From: Paraburkholderia sp. Ac-20340
GTDB lineage: Bacteria; Pseudomonadota; Gammaproteobacteria; Burkholderiales; Burkholderiaceae
Length of the DNA: 64,000 bases
Direction of reading: 5' to 3'
NCBI RefSeq assembly: GCF_017104965.1
Contig: NZ_JAAGPR010000032.1
Coordinates: forward strand, 32,845 to 96,844
The position numbers were made by a program, and so were the translations under genes. Below the pieces are notes generated by a model, which was not told the DNA's origin, ran no database searches, and saw only the letters and a list, made by a program, of their open reading frames with translations. Below are positions 45,645 to 52,895 of the stretch, in pieces (the first letter of the stretch is position 1; each line of letters starts with the position of its first letter).

Positions 45645-45851
45645 CTACTTCGATGGACTGGCTGGTGGCGAATCTTCGCGAAAGAGGCCGCTGAGCTGCG
45701 CACGTAACTCGGGAGAATCTGTGTGATGATGCACGCTCACCGCGTGCTGCACTGCGGCTTCCATGAGTTCCGTCTCTGTATCTGCCGAGATGGCGACCGA
45801 GCAGTTCATCTCGCTCGGAAACTCCCTGCAATCAATGTACTTTCGCGTCAT
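45645..45851 (-). CDS. DUF1059-family small protein
   Basis: A 68-residue protein. MTRKYIDCREFPSEMNCSVAISADT and a following EAAVQHAVSVHHHTDSPELRAQL block are those of DUF1059 proteins, common small proteins in proteobacteria with conserved Cys residues and an HHH/H region, of unknown role. Start at 45851 fits the family; an upstream ATG at 45893 would add unlike residues. Confidence 0.82.
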   Translation of the reverse strand: MTRKYIDCREFPSEMNCSVAISADTETELMEAAVQHAVSVHHHTDSPELRAQLSGLFREDSPPASPSK

Positions 45852-46288
45852 GACGATACTCCTCGCTGGCGGTAGAAAATGTGTCCGCAGCAATCATCCA
45901 TATGCGTAAAGATTATAGAACCCGCACGCACTGATTGCTAAAATTGCCAATGTAGCGTCAGTGTGCACAGGGTTATAGATCCGGCATAGATACGGATTTA
46001 TCATATTATTTAAATTAGGTTTTCTAACTTTTATAATCTAATCTAACTTCGTTCTTGACTATATCAACGACAAAGATTGAGCACGGGTCACGACCAGATA
46101 CGGCCTGGCTACGATCGCGCCAAAGTGAGACAACCCGCTTACGTGCAAACATGACGAATCACAACGCTTGCGTTACTCCACTCGCCTTCCACTTGCAGCA
46201 TCGGGCCATCGTCTCTGGAGACTGAATAACGCTGCAAAAATGCCGTCGCCGTCTTAGATCCCTGCACCCGTGGACAATCAGCCGCCCG
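45852..46288. other. AT-rich intergenic region, no gene seen
   Basis: About 440 bp with clearly lower GC than its surroundings, especially 45900-46070 (ATTTAAATTAGG and TTATAATCTAATC). No reading frame with family likeness and no RNA gene is recognisable. It may hold the promoter of a neighbour or be foreign DNA. Confidence 0.4.
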
Positions 46289-46600
46289 TCAGTTTTCCGA
46301 CTCGCGTGCATGCGTATTGAGCGCATCGACAGCGGCCTTGTATAACTTATCGTCAGCAACGTACACAATCAGCGCGTCGCCATGTTTGAGTTTTCCGAAC
46401 GACGCACAAAGCTGTTCCGCCGCACTCCTGACCGGGGAAAGAACGACGACTTCAATTTCCCCCTCGGATCGTAAATCGTCCAGGTCGCTCAGCCTGGTCA
46501 CGCCCTCCCCGTAACGAATCTCAACCAGCACCTGACCTCGCGCCAGGCTATAGGATCGCGTGCACTCGCCGCCGGCGTGCGCAACAGCCTTTTCTGTCAT
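46289..46600 (-). CDS. Hypothetical protein (103 residues)
   Basis: Not recognised. A soluble, mixed alpha/beta-looking protein of 103 residues with no signal peptide or membrane segment. Alternating hydrophobic runs (GQVLVEIRYGEGV, EIEVVVLSPVRSA, DALIVYVAD) suggest a small fold such as a ferredoxin-like sandwich. No neighbour helps: a low-GC gap is on one side and a membrane-protein gene is divergent on the other. Confidence 0.5.
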   Translation of the reverse strand: MTEKAVAHAGGECTRSYSLARGQVLVEIRYGEGVTRLSDLDDLRSEGEIEVVVLSPVRSAAEQLCASFGKLKHGDALIVYVADDKLYKAAVDALNTHARESEN

Positions 46601-46952
46601 TTTTGGGCTCTCAGGTTCCAGCTAACCGGCACTCATACGTGGCACCGTAAGACAAGAGTAAGCGAATGTAATCTTCCGGGCAACAAAGCTAAAACGTGAC
46701 AGCCAACAATTATCGTCAGGCAGTTCGCAGAGGGCCGAGAAGACGAAGTTGAAATTCCCCCCCCCTGCACTCACCGGGCTATCCGTATCGGCACGCTTTC
46801 TGCTCACGAGGCAAACTCGTCGTCGATGAATGATCGGCAGGGTGATCGGTACGCGGTCATCCGACACCTTGGCATCACGCCGCTCGATCCTGTTCCGGTT
46901 AGCGGCATGCAAGAACGCACTGAAACCGTCCGGTACTCAAAGGAGCCACAAA

Positions 46953-47456
46953 ATGAAGGTCCTTTGGCGTTGCTTTACGATCGTCCATGGGCTAATGGCG
47001 GCTCTCTTCACCTGTGCAGCGCTCATGTTGATTGCGATTGCCGCACGCACCGGATGGACGGCGTTCACAGGTCAGTGGAACGAGGCGAGCGCGCAGTCCA
47101 TTATTGAGGCGCTGGGGCTACTGGCCGGTGCTGTTGTCGCGATTCAGATCGCCGAGACCATTGTAGAAGAGGAGGTGATTCGCGAAGCCGACGTGAGCGG
47201 ACCGACGCGAGTGCGACGCTTCATGTCCCGGTTTCTGGTGGTGGTGGTCGTGGCGCTTGCCATTGAAGGTCTCGTCGCAACGTTCAAGGCGCTGCACCAG
47301 GACCCATCGCAGCTATGGTTTGCGGCGGGGCTGATTGCTTCCACGGCCATGCTTCTTGCGGCCTGGGGGGTGTTCGTTCACCTCAACCGGTCCGCGGAAG
47401 AGCTGGAGCCCGAGGCAATGGAGAAAGCGAAGCGGGAGGACGCGAAAATCCAATAG
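46953..47456 (+). CDS. Predicted small membrane protein
   Basis: A 167-residue protein with about four hydrophobic segments: one at the N-terminus (FTIVHGLMAALFTCAALMLIAIA), one around IIEALGLLAGAVVAIQIAETI, one at LVVVVVALAIEGLVATF and one at LWFAAGLIASTAMLLAAWGVFV, ending in a charged Glu/Lys-rich tail. The ATG at 46953 is preceded by AAAGGAG, so the start is good. Function unknown. Confidence 0.68.
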   Translation: MKVLWRCFTIVHGLMAALFTCAALMLIAIAARTGWTAFTGQWNEASAQSIIEALGLLAGAVVAIQIAETIVEEEVIREADVSGPTRVRRFMSRFLVVVVVALAIEGLVATFKALHQDPSQLWFAAGLIASTAMLLAAWGVFVHLNRSAEELEPEAMEKAKREDAKIQ

Positions 47457-47571
47457 CTCACATTCCCCGCGATGGAAAATGGGGGCGTTGCTGGAATCGC
47501 AGAATTTTTTGTGCGCCTGCCGGGAATGTCTTGGTCGATAGCCGCCGCAATTTGAATACGGCGGCAAGGGT

Positions 47572-47805
47572 CTAGCACGCGGCGCGCGAATCCGGATGCA
47601 ATCCAGCCGCCTTCTCCTTGCCCACTGCCATCGTGGCATCGCGCGCCAGGCTGAAATCTGGCGCGTTGGGACACATGCCTTCAAAGATCGGCACGCCATG
47701 CGGATCATCGCAGCGGGCGACCGCGTATCGACCGTACCAGCTACCATCTGGCTTTCGCCTGACGAGTGTCGTGACCCGGAAGATGCCTACGATCTCGGTA
47801 GCCAT
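47572..47805 (-). CDS. Small hypothetical protein (77 residues)
   Basis: Not recognised as a known domain. A 77-residue protein with a VTTLVRRKPDGSWYGRYAVARCDDPHGV segment. Cys residues at about 32 and 44 and near the C-terminus could bind metal, but spacing matches no standard motif. A hairpin with arms CGCTCGCC/GGCGAGCG (47898-47919) lies upstream of it. Confidence 0.5.
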   Translation of the reverse strand: MATEIVGIFRVTTLVRRKPDGSWYGRYAVARCDDPHGVPIFEGMCPNAPDFSLARDATMAVGKEKAAGLHPDSRAAC

Positions 47806-47995
47806 GCCACCTTCCCCATCACACGTTGCAGGTCCGGCATGCTAGCACGAGGAAAAAGCACGCAGATTTTTCGAGACGGGGTGTGCCCCGCTTGCGACGC
47901 TCGCCGGAGGTGGCGAGCGGGTCCAGGTGCTCTTGCGTGAAGCCTGCTACTCGTAAGCCGAAAAGCACACGGAACAGTGTGCCTGCTCTACGGCA

Positions 47996-49699
47996 TTAGA
48001 AGCTTTGCCAGTCATGTGGGCCGTTTGGCGCTGCGGCACTCGTCGCTTTGCGTGCAGCAACGACGTCTCGCCGACCACGAGCAGACGCACCTGCCGCGAA
48101 ACCAGAACCATTCGCCACGCCCTCCGGATGCCCTGCCTCGCCCACTTTGAAAACCGACACCGCCGCGCGCAGCGTTTCGGCCTGATCGGCCATGGCCTGC
48201 GCGGCCGCACTCGCCTGCTCGACGAGCGCGGCGTTCTGCTGCGTGACCTCGTCCATCTGCGTCACCGCCACGTTGACCTGTTCGATGCCGGTGTTCTGTT
48301 CGACCGATGCGGACGCAATCTCCCCCATGATGTCCGTCACGCGCTGCACCGAGCGCACAACTTCGCTCATCGTCTGTCCGGCCTGCTGCACGAGCGCCGA
48401 ACCGTCATGAACATGCGCAACCGACGTTTCGATCAAGTCCTTGATCTCTTTGGCCGCTGTGGCACTGCGCTGCGCAAGCGTGCGCACTTCGCCGGCGACG
48501 ACCGCGAAACCCCGGCCCTGTTCGCCCGCGCGCGCCGCTTCGACCGCCGCATTCAGCGCGAGGATGTTGGTCTGGAACGCGATGCCTTCGATCACCGAAA
48601 TGATTTCCGCGACCTTCGACGAACTCGACGAGATGTCCGCCATCGTGCTGACGACGCGCTGTACGACTTCCCCGCCGGCCGCCGCTGTTTGCGACGCGGT
48701 CGTGGCGACCGTGCTGCCCTGACGCGCGTTATCGGTATTCGCCTTGACCGTCGACGTCAGTTCTTCCATGCTGGCCGCGGTCTCTTCGAGCGATGCCGCC
48801 TGCTCCTCCGTGCGCTGCGATAGATCGAGATTGCCCTGCGCGATCTCGCCCGCCGCCACCGAAATCGATTCGGCCGAATGTTTGATGCCAGAGACGATGG
48901 TAGTCAGACGCGCACGCATCGCTTCGAGGGACGCCATCAGGCTGCGCTCGTCGTCATGCGCGAGCGCAATGGACACCTGCAGATTGCCTGCGGCGATTTC
49001 GCCGGCAATCCGTTGCGCGTCGTTCGGCTCGCCGCCCAGTTGACGCAGCACGCTACGTGTAATGAGCACGGCGGTGACGATGGCAACGCCAATAGCGAGC
49101 GCTACCAGCGAGCCGACCAGCATGCGGATGCTGGCGTAAGTGGCTACCGCCTCTTTCTGGGCATCGGCGTTTTCCTCGTCCTCGCGATCGGCGAGCGCGA
49201 CGGCTTTTGCGAGCCAGACGCGCTGCGGCGGACGGGCCTCGTGCATGATCGTCCGGGTCGTCGTGGCGATATCGCCTGCGACCGCCTGTTCAATCGCTTT
49301 CTTCATCGGAGGAACCGCCACCAGCTCCTGCTGATCGACCTCGGCTAGCAGCCTGCGCTCGCCATCTGTCGTGCCAGGCTCCTGCGCGAACATGTCGCGC
49401 AACGCTTTGGCCGCATCGGCATACACCTTATCCTGTTCCTTGATACGGTCGACTTCGGCTAACAGTTCATCATGATTATCCAGAAGCGCGAGATTGCGAA
49501 CCGCGATGGCGCGATCCTGAATCGATGATTTCAAAACGTTGGCAAGTCGGGCCTCGGCATTATTGACTCGCGCAATATCATCGAGCCGGCTATTCAGTTG
49601 CGATAGACCGTAAAAAGCAATTCCAGCCACCACAATCAGCAGCACAGTCAGCAGGGAAAAACCTGCAATCAGGCGGGTCGATAATCTTGTATTCTTCAT
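47996..49699 (-). CDS. Methyl-accepting chemotaxis protein
   Basis: A 567-residue chemoreceptor. One TM segment (about 10-30), a periplasmic four-helix-bundle ligand domain, a second TM (LVGSLVALAIGVAIVTAVLITR) and HAMP, then the cytoplasmic kinase-control hairpin with the tip EIISVIEGIAFQTNILALNAAVEAARAGEQGRGFAVVAGEVRTLAQR. The last five residues, DWQSF, form a CheR/CheB-binding pentapeptide. MKNTRL at 49699 is the likely start. Its ligand is unknown. It lies beside the secretion island on the low-GC border. Confidence 0.92.
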   Translation of the reverse strand: MKNTRLSTRLIAGFSLLTVLLIVVAGIAFYGLSQLNSRLDDIARVNNAEARLANVLKSSIQDRAIAVRNLALLDNHDELLAEVDRIKEQDKVYADAAKALRDMFAQEPGTTDGERRLLAEVDQQELVAVPPMKKAIEQAVAGDIATTTRTIMHEARPPQRVWLAKAVALADREDEENADAQKEAVATYASIRMLVGSLVALAIGVAIVTAVLITRSVLRQLGGEPNDAQRIAGEIAAGNLQVSIALAHDDERSLMASLEAMRARLTTIVSGIKHSAESISVAAGEIAQGNLDLSQRTEEQAASLEETAASMEELTSTVKANTDNARQGSTVATTASQTAAAGGEVVQRVVSTMADISSSSSKVAEIISVIEGIAFQTNILALNAAVEAARAGEQGRGFAVVAGEVRTLAQRSATAAKEIKDLIETSVAHVHDGSALVQQAGQTMSEVVRSVQRVTDIMGEIASASVEQNTGIEQVNVAVTQMDEVTQQNAALVEQASAAAQAMADQAETLRAAVSVFKVGEAGHPEGVANGSGFAAGASARGRRDVVAARKATSAAAPNGPHDWQSF

Positions 49700-49839
49700 A
49701 TGAATTCCGGGCAAAAACGCATCGCTGGGATAAGGGTTTCACCTATCTAGTTACGACATTGCCGCGGCATTCTGAAGGCCTATTGAAGGGCTTTCGTTAT
49801 TTTGTTTATTACATGCCATTATTTATAGAGAAACGAAAT

Positions 49840-49853
49840 TACGAACGTTCGTA
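49840..49853. repeat. 14-bp perfect palindrome in low-GC region
   Basis: TACGAACGTTCGTA at 49840-49853 is fully self-complementary, 141 bp upstream of the chemoreceptor start. The surrounding stretch (49700-50040) is AT-rich and holds no convincing gene. Confidence 0.45.
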
Positions 49854-50046
49854 TATATTGAAACTATATTGCCGTAGGTACTGTGGATTTACGCTTGAAA
49901 ACGATCGACCGTATTTTTGCTGCGAAGCTTGCGTCGAACCATGCAAAGCGCGCTGTATTTCATTGCGCAAGAGGGACGTTCAAAGCCCGTGCCAAAATCG
50001 CAGAGATTTAAAGATCGCAAGTGAGTTCGCTTTAAACGAGTCGAGG

Positions 50047-50070
50047 TTCGCCCCCTTGTAGCCAGGTTCG
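50047..50070 (+). promoter_or_regulatory. hrpII box upstream of candidate effector
   Basis: A perfect TTCG-N16-TTCG (50047-50050 and 50067-50070). This is the element bound by the HrpB AraC-type activator in Ralstonia. It ends 69 bp before the ATG at 50140. Confidence 0.65.
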
Positions 50071-50139
50071 CGTGCGCGCGCTAGTGCGCTCCGACAGGCC
50101 GACACAATGCGGAAAGATACGTTTCCCGAGGGCACCTCA

Positions 50140-51264
50140 ATGCCGCTTCACATTGACGCACGAACGACGAGTTATCAACCCGGCGAGACACAGCAATCTG
50201 AGCCGCTCAATCGCACGCTACCGGGAGAAGTTGGGGCAGCACGGCCACAAGGCTCACATGAACTGTCGGGCCTTACCGCAGCACCCAGTCGTAAACCATC
50301 TCTGCCGCAGTCCGCCGACCCGCCCGCGATAAAGCGTTCGGCTGATGACATTAACGAAGCGATGGAGCAACCGGCGAAGCGAATGAGACTGAACGCCGCG
50401 CTGCCGCCCCGCGCCGAGCACCCGGCATCGGCCATGCCGGCACATGCATCGCAAATCGGCGCAATCTCGTCGCATGCCGCCGGAGCCCCCCAACTCGGCG
50501 GAAAGGTGATCGACATTCCCGATCTTCCGGTGCACTCGAAGGTTCCAACCACGGAGCAGGCCAGGCAGATCGAATCGAAGATCAAGAACGCGTTGAAGGA
50601 CCAGCACGGGCCTGTCGAAGTGTTCGGCTATCACGTCACCACTCAGGAAAATGCCGACGCGATCAGGAATCAAGGCTTTTCTGCCAATGCGAATACCGGC
50701 CAGGGGGGCGGCATTGCCGGAATGAACATTCACGGATCCGGGCTCTACACGTCCAGGCGTCCCGCCGACGACTACCTCAAGCCCAACAAGACCAATGTCA
50801 TGTATGCCGTGGTGGTACCGCAAAGCGCCGGGTTCAAGCAAGGAACGGGCAAAACAGGAAAATCGTGGGACGCCGCGAGCAACGCTGCCACTGCCCACGA
50901 TGGGGATTTTGTGAATAGCATGAGTGGCGACCGCAAGGTCAACCCAGGCGCCATTTCCAAGGTGGGTCTGGTCCCAGTCGCGACGATTCCCCCCTCGATG
51001 TCGCCGGAACTTCTCGCCATGCAGCCTGGAGCGTCGAATAAGCGGGTGCCGCCGAAGACAGTCTCTCCCGAACTCCATAACTGGATTTCCGGTGCAGTCG
51101 AGAAACATTCGGATGCAGTGCAGGCCATCAGCGACGAGCCGGATCCCGATAAAAAGCTCGACCTGATAAACGACCTCAGGAGCAAAATTGTGGCGGACGG
51201 TGGCATGCACGAAGACGCCGACAACCGGCTCCTGATGATGGATCTCAAGTCACGCTATCAATAA
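50140..51264 (+). CDS. Candidate type III effector with ADP-ribosyltransferase-like core
   Basis: A 374-residue protein (residue numbers from the ATG at 50140). No signal peptide; residues 1-100 are Ser/Pro/Gln-rich and disordered-looking. KR at 65-66 and PAKRMRL (KRMR at 80-83) form a bipartite or c-Myc-like nuclear-localisation pattern. Residues about 160-280 resemble the PARP-like ART fold: GYHVTTQ (His165), then HGSGLYTSRRPADDY (Tyr203), then NVMYAVVVP and VNPGAISKVGLVPV. The third catalytic Glu is not obvious, so activity may be lost or altered. The ATG at 50140 follows GAGGG with good spacing and leaves room after the hrpII box; an ATG at 50107 is the alternative. Likely translocated, by inference. 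Confidence 0.6.
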   Translation: MPLHIDARTTSYQPGETQQSEPLNRTLPGEVGAARPQGSHELSGLTAAPSRKPSLPQSADPPAIKRSADDINEAMEQPAKRMRLNAALPPRAEHPASAMPAHASQIGAISSHAAGAPQLGGKVIDIPDLPVHSKVPTTEQARQIESKIKNALKDQHGPVEVFGYHVTTQENADAIRNQGFSANANTGQGGGIAGMNIHGSGLYTSRRPADDYLKPNKTNVMYAVVVPQSAGFKQGTGKTGKSWDAASNAATAHDGDFVNSMSGDRKVNPGAISKVGLVPVATIPPSMSPELLAMQPGASNKRVPPKTVSPELHNWISGAVEKHSDAVQAISDEPDPDKKLDLINDLRSKIVADGGMHEDADNRLLMMDLKSRYQ

Positions 51265-51457
51265 CCGCTGCGCGTGCGACCCGTATTTCCCAAGACTTTT
51301 GATCGGTGCATAACCATCCATTAAGCCATTTAGCGCATCGAGCTGTATGTATTGCATCAAGTGCTGCATAGCAGCGGTATCGCATGCGTTGACATTGATT
51401 GCGCCCTTCGGCAACTGGGACATGCGAGCCCAGTGTCCCCAGTCAAGCCCGTTTCGT

Positions 51458-51481
51458 TTCGTTTCGCGTTGCCCGGCTTCG
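51458..51481 (+). promoter_or_regulatory. hrpII box upstream of small-protein/HrpB1-like/GNAT unit
   Basis: Perfect TTCG-N16-TTCG (51458-51461 and 51478-51481), ending 89 bp before the start at 51571. It is in a TTCG-rich stretch, so chance spacing is possible, but the position matches a T3SS operon. Confidence 0.55.
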
Positions 51482-51570
51482 CAGGCCAGCCTTCCTTCGC
51501 CGCTCCGGTGACTACGATGCGATATGGCGCCTACGTGCGCCTCACGTTCAACCTCACGCGGAGTACACAT

Positions 51571-51933
51571 ATGAGTGCAATCGGAAAAGCGATCGAAGGG
51601 CTGGCGCATGACGTCGGTCAGGCGGTCGAAGGCGTCGCCAAGGGTATCGGCGGCGTGGTCAAAGGGGGCATGGAGCTCGTCGAGGGCGCGCTGACGCTTA
51701 ACCCGAAAAAGATGGGTGAAGGTCTCGGCGATGCCGTGGGCGGCGCGCTGAAAACGGGCACCAATCTGCTGCAACTCACGCCTGAAGGCCTCGAAGCGAG
51801 CGCGGCCAATCATTTGCTGGACGGCGCGCTCGGCGCGTTGGGCGGCACCGGCATGAACAGCGGCCTCGCGATGACCGGCGTGCTCGCTGCGCAAAGCCTC
51901 GTGCGCGGCGCGGGTGCGGGTCTTCCCATTTGA
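51571..51933 (+). CDS. Small Gly/Ala-rich protein, putative T3SS-associated
   Basis: A 120-residue protein, not recognised as a named family. It is rich in Gly, Ala, Val and Leu with amphipathic-helix character (IGKAIEGLAHDVGQAVEGVAKG), lacks Cys and signal peptide, and resembles small secreted or structural T3SS components in composition. An hrpII box precedes it, and an HrpB1-like gene follows after 13 bp with a strong ribosome-binding site. Candidates include a pilin-type or translocator-associated subunit or a secreted substrate. Function not claimed. Confidence 0.55.
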   Translation: MSAIGKAIEGLAHDVGQAVEGVAKGIGGVVKGGMELVEGALTLNPKKMGEGLGDAVGGALKTGTNLLQLTPEGLEASAANHLLDGALGALGGTGMNSGLAMTGVLAAQSLVRGAGAGLPI

Positions 51934-51946
51934 ACGGAGGCACGAC

Positions 51947-52387
51947 ATGGACACGCTCACCCAGACGCCTGCACCGGCGGCATCTTCTTCATCGATTCAG
52001 TTGCACGCGCAACCGTTGGCCGACTACAGCACGCCTGAGGCGCTAGGCGCGGATCTCGTCGCGAGCATCCGCGACAACGCGCTGGATCGCGCGCAAGCGC
52101 TGCTCGAGCGCCTCAACACCGAGTATCCGCAAACGCGGGATCTGCTCGTCTTTCCGGTGATGATCGCCATCCAGCGCGGCCGCGCGCACGACGCCTGGCA
52201 ATACGTCAACGGTGCGGGCGACGAACACGCGGCGCTCAAGGCGCTGTGCCTGCGTCGCCTGAACGACCCGGCGTGGCACGGCTACGCGCAGAGCGCCAGC
52301 GAGCATTCCGACGTGCATGTGCGCAAAGCGATGCGTAATCTGCTCGGCAGCCAGGACGCCGACGACCTGCACGAGAGCTATCGTTGA
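51947..52387 (+). CDS. HrpB1/HrpK-family protein (paralogue, unit 1)
   Basis: A 146-residue protein of the HrpB1/HrpK type, a family of T3SS proteins that are Ala- and Asp-rich and helical. The diagnostic block is LKALCLRRLNDPAWHGYAQSA, alignable with MAVCLYGLEDPLWHSYART at 54313 and AAVCLYALGEASWRSYARK at 54868. ACGGAGGCACGAC before the ATG is a strong ribosome-binding site, and the stop overlaps the next gene (TTGA). HrpB1 of Xanthomonas is a periplasmic, peptidoglycan-binding protein needed for pathogenicity. Whether this copy does the same is unknown. Confidence 0.72.
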   Translation: MDTLTQTPAPAASSSSIQLHAQPLADYSTPEALGADLVASIRDNALDRAQALLERLNTEYPQTRDLLVFPVMIAIQRGRAHDAWQYVNGAGDEHAALKALCLRRLNDPAWHGYAQSASEHSDVHVRKAMRNLLGSQDADDLHESYR

Positions 52388-52794
52388 GCCGTTTGCGGCT
52401 CGCGGCGCGCGCGGATCTCGACGTCTATTTCGACGCCGATTCGCGCCGCTACGGCTTCGTCCCCGGAAGCGGGCGCGCCATCGCGGCGCGCGCCGCTTTT
52501 TTTGCGCGCTATCGCGATTGCCCGTCGATCGGTTTCGAGTGCGATGGCCGCGCAATCGGCGGCATCCTGTTCGATGGCGAAACCGCGCATATCGCCGTGC
52601 TGCCGCAGTACCACGGCCACTGGGCGCGCCTGCTCGCACCCGCGCTCGACTGGCTGTTCGCGCTGCAACCCGTGATCTTCGCGGAAGTGGAAGCCGACAA
52701 CGCCGTGTGTCTCGGATTCATGCGCCGCAACGGCTGGCCCGCCGTCGCGCGACGCGGACACTGGATCGTGCACCGTATGACGAAGCGCGCGTGA
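52384..52794 (+). CDS. GNAT-fold acetyltransferase-like protein
   Basis: A 136-residue protein starting with TTG at 52384, overlapping the previous stop by four bases. DGETAHIAVLPQYHGHWARLLAPALDW fits the beta4/acetyl-CoA loop region and EVEADNAVCLGFMRRNGWPAV the beta5-alpha4 segment of GNAT proteins. The acceptor is unknown. Presence in an hrpII-box operon suggests a T3SS-linked modifying enzyme or a host-targeted effector. A strong terminator follows. Confidence 0.6.
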   Translation: MSRLRLAARADLDVYFDADSRRYGFVPGSGRAIAARAAFFARYRDCPSIGFECDGRAIGGILFDGETAHIAVLPQYHGHWARLLAPALDWLFALQPVIFAEVEADNAVCLGFMRRNGWPAVARRGHWIVHRMTKRA

Positions 52795-52818
52795 TGCATC
52801 GAATCTCATCGATCAAGC

Positions 52819-52853
52819 AAAAAGGGGCGGCTGATTTTTCAGCGCCCCTTTTT
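52819..52853. terminator. Bidirectional rho-independent terminator
   Basis: Arms AAAAAGGGGCGGCTGA (52819-52834) and TCAGCGCCCCTTTTT (52839-52853) pair with one bulged G, with T runs on both strands. It separates the plus-strand GNAT unit from the convergent repeat-protein gene. Confidence 0.85.
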
Positions 52854-52895
52854 CACAGTAGCGGCGCACGAAGCGCCGCAGGTTTCGCGTGCCGT

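Noticed and set aside
45900..46150. Possible replication origin or tRNA in the AT-rich region
   Set aside because: No repeated iterons, no cloverleaf and no neighbouring replication gene; only low GC.
50026..50050. A second TTCG...TTCG pair upstream of the effector candidate
   Set aside because: The spacing is 17, not 16, so it does not fit the hrpII consensus; the overlapping perfect box at 50047-50070 is preferred.
49687..50061. A 124-residue plus-strand frame in the low-GC strip
   Set aside because: Cys/Tyr-rich with no family likeness, no clear ribosome-binding site, and it overlaps the chemoreceptor start. Probably chance in AT-rich DNA.
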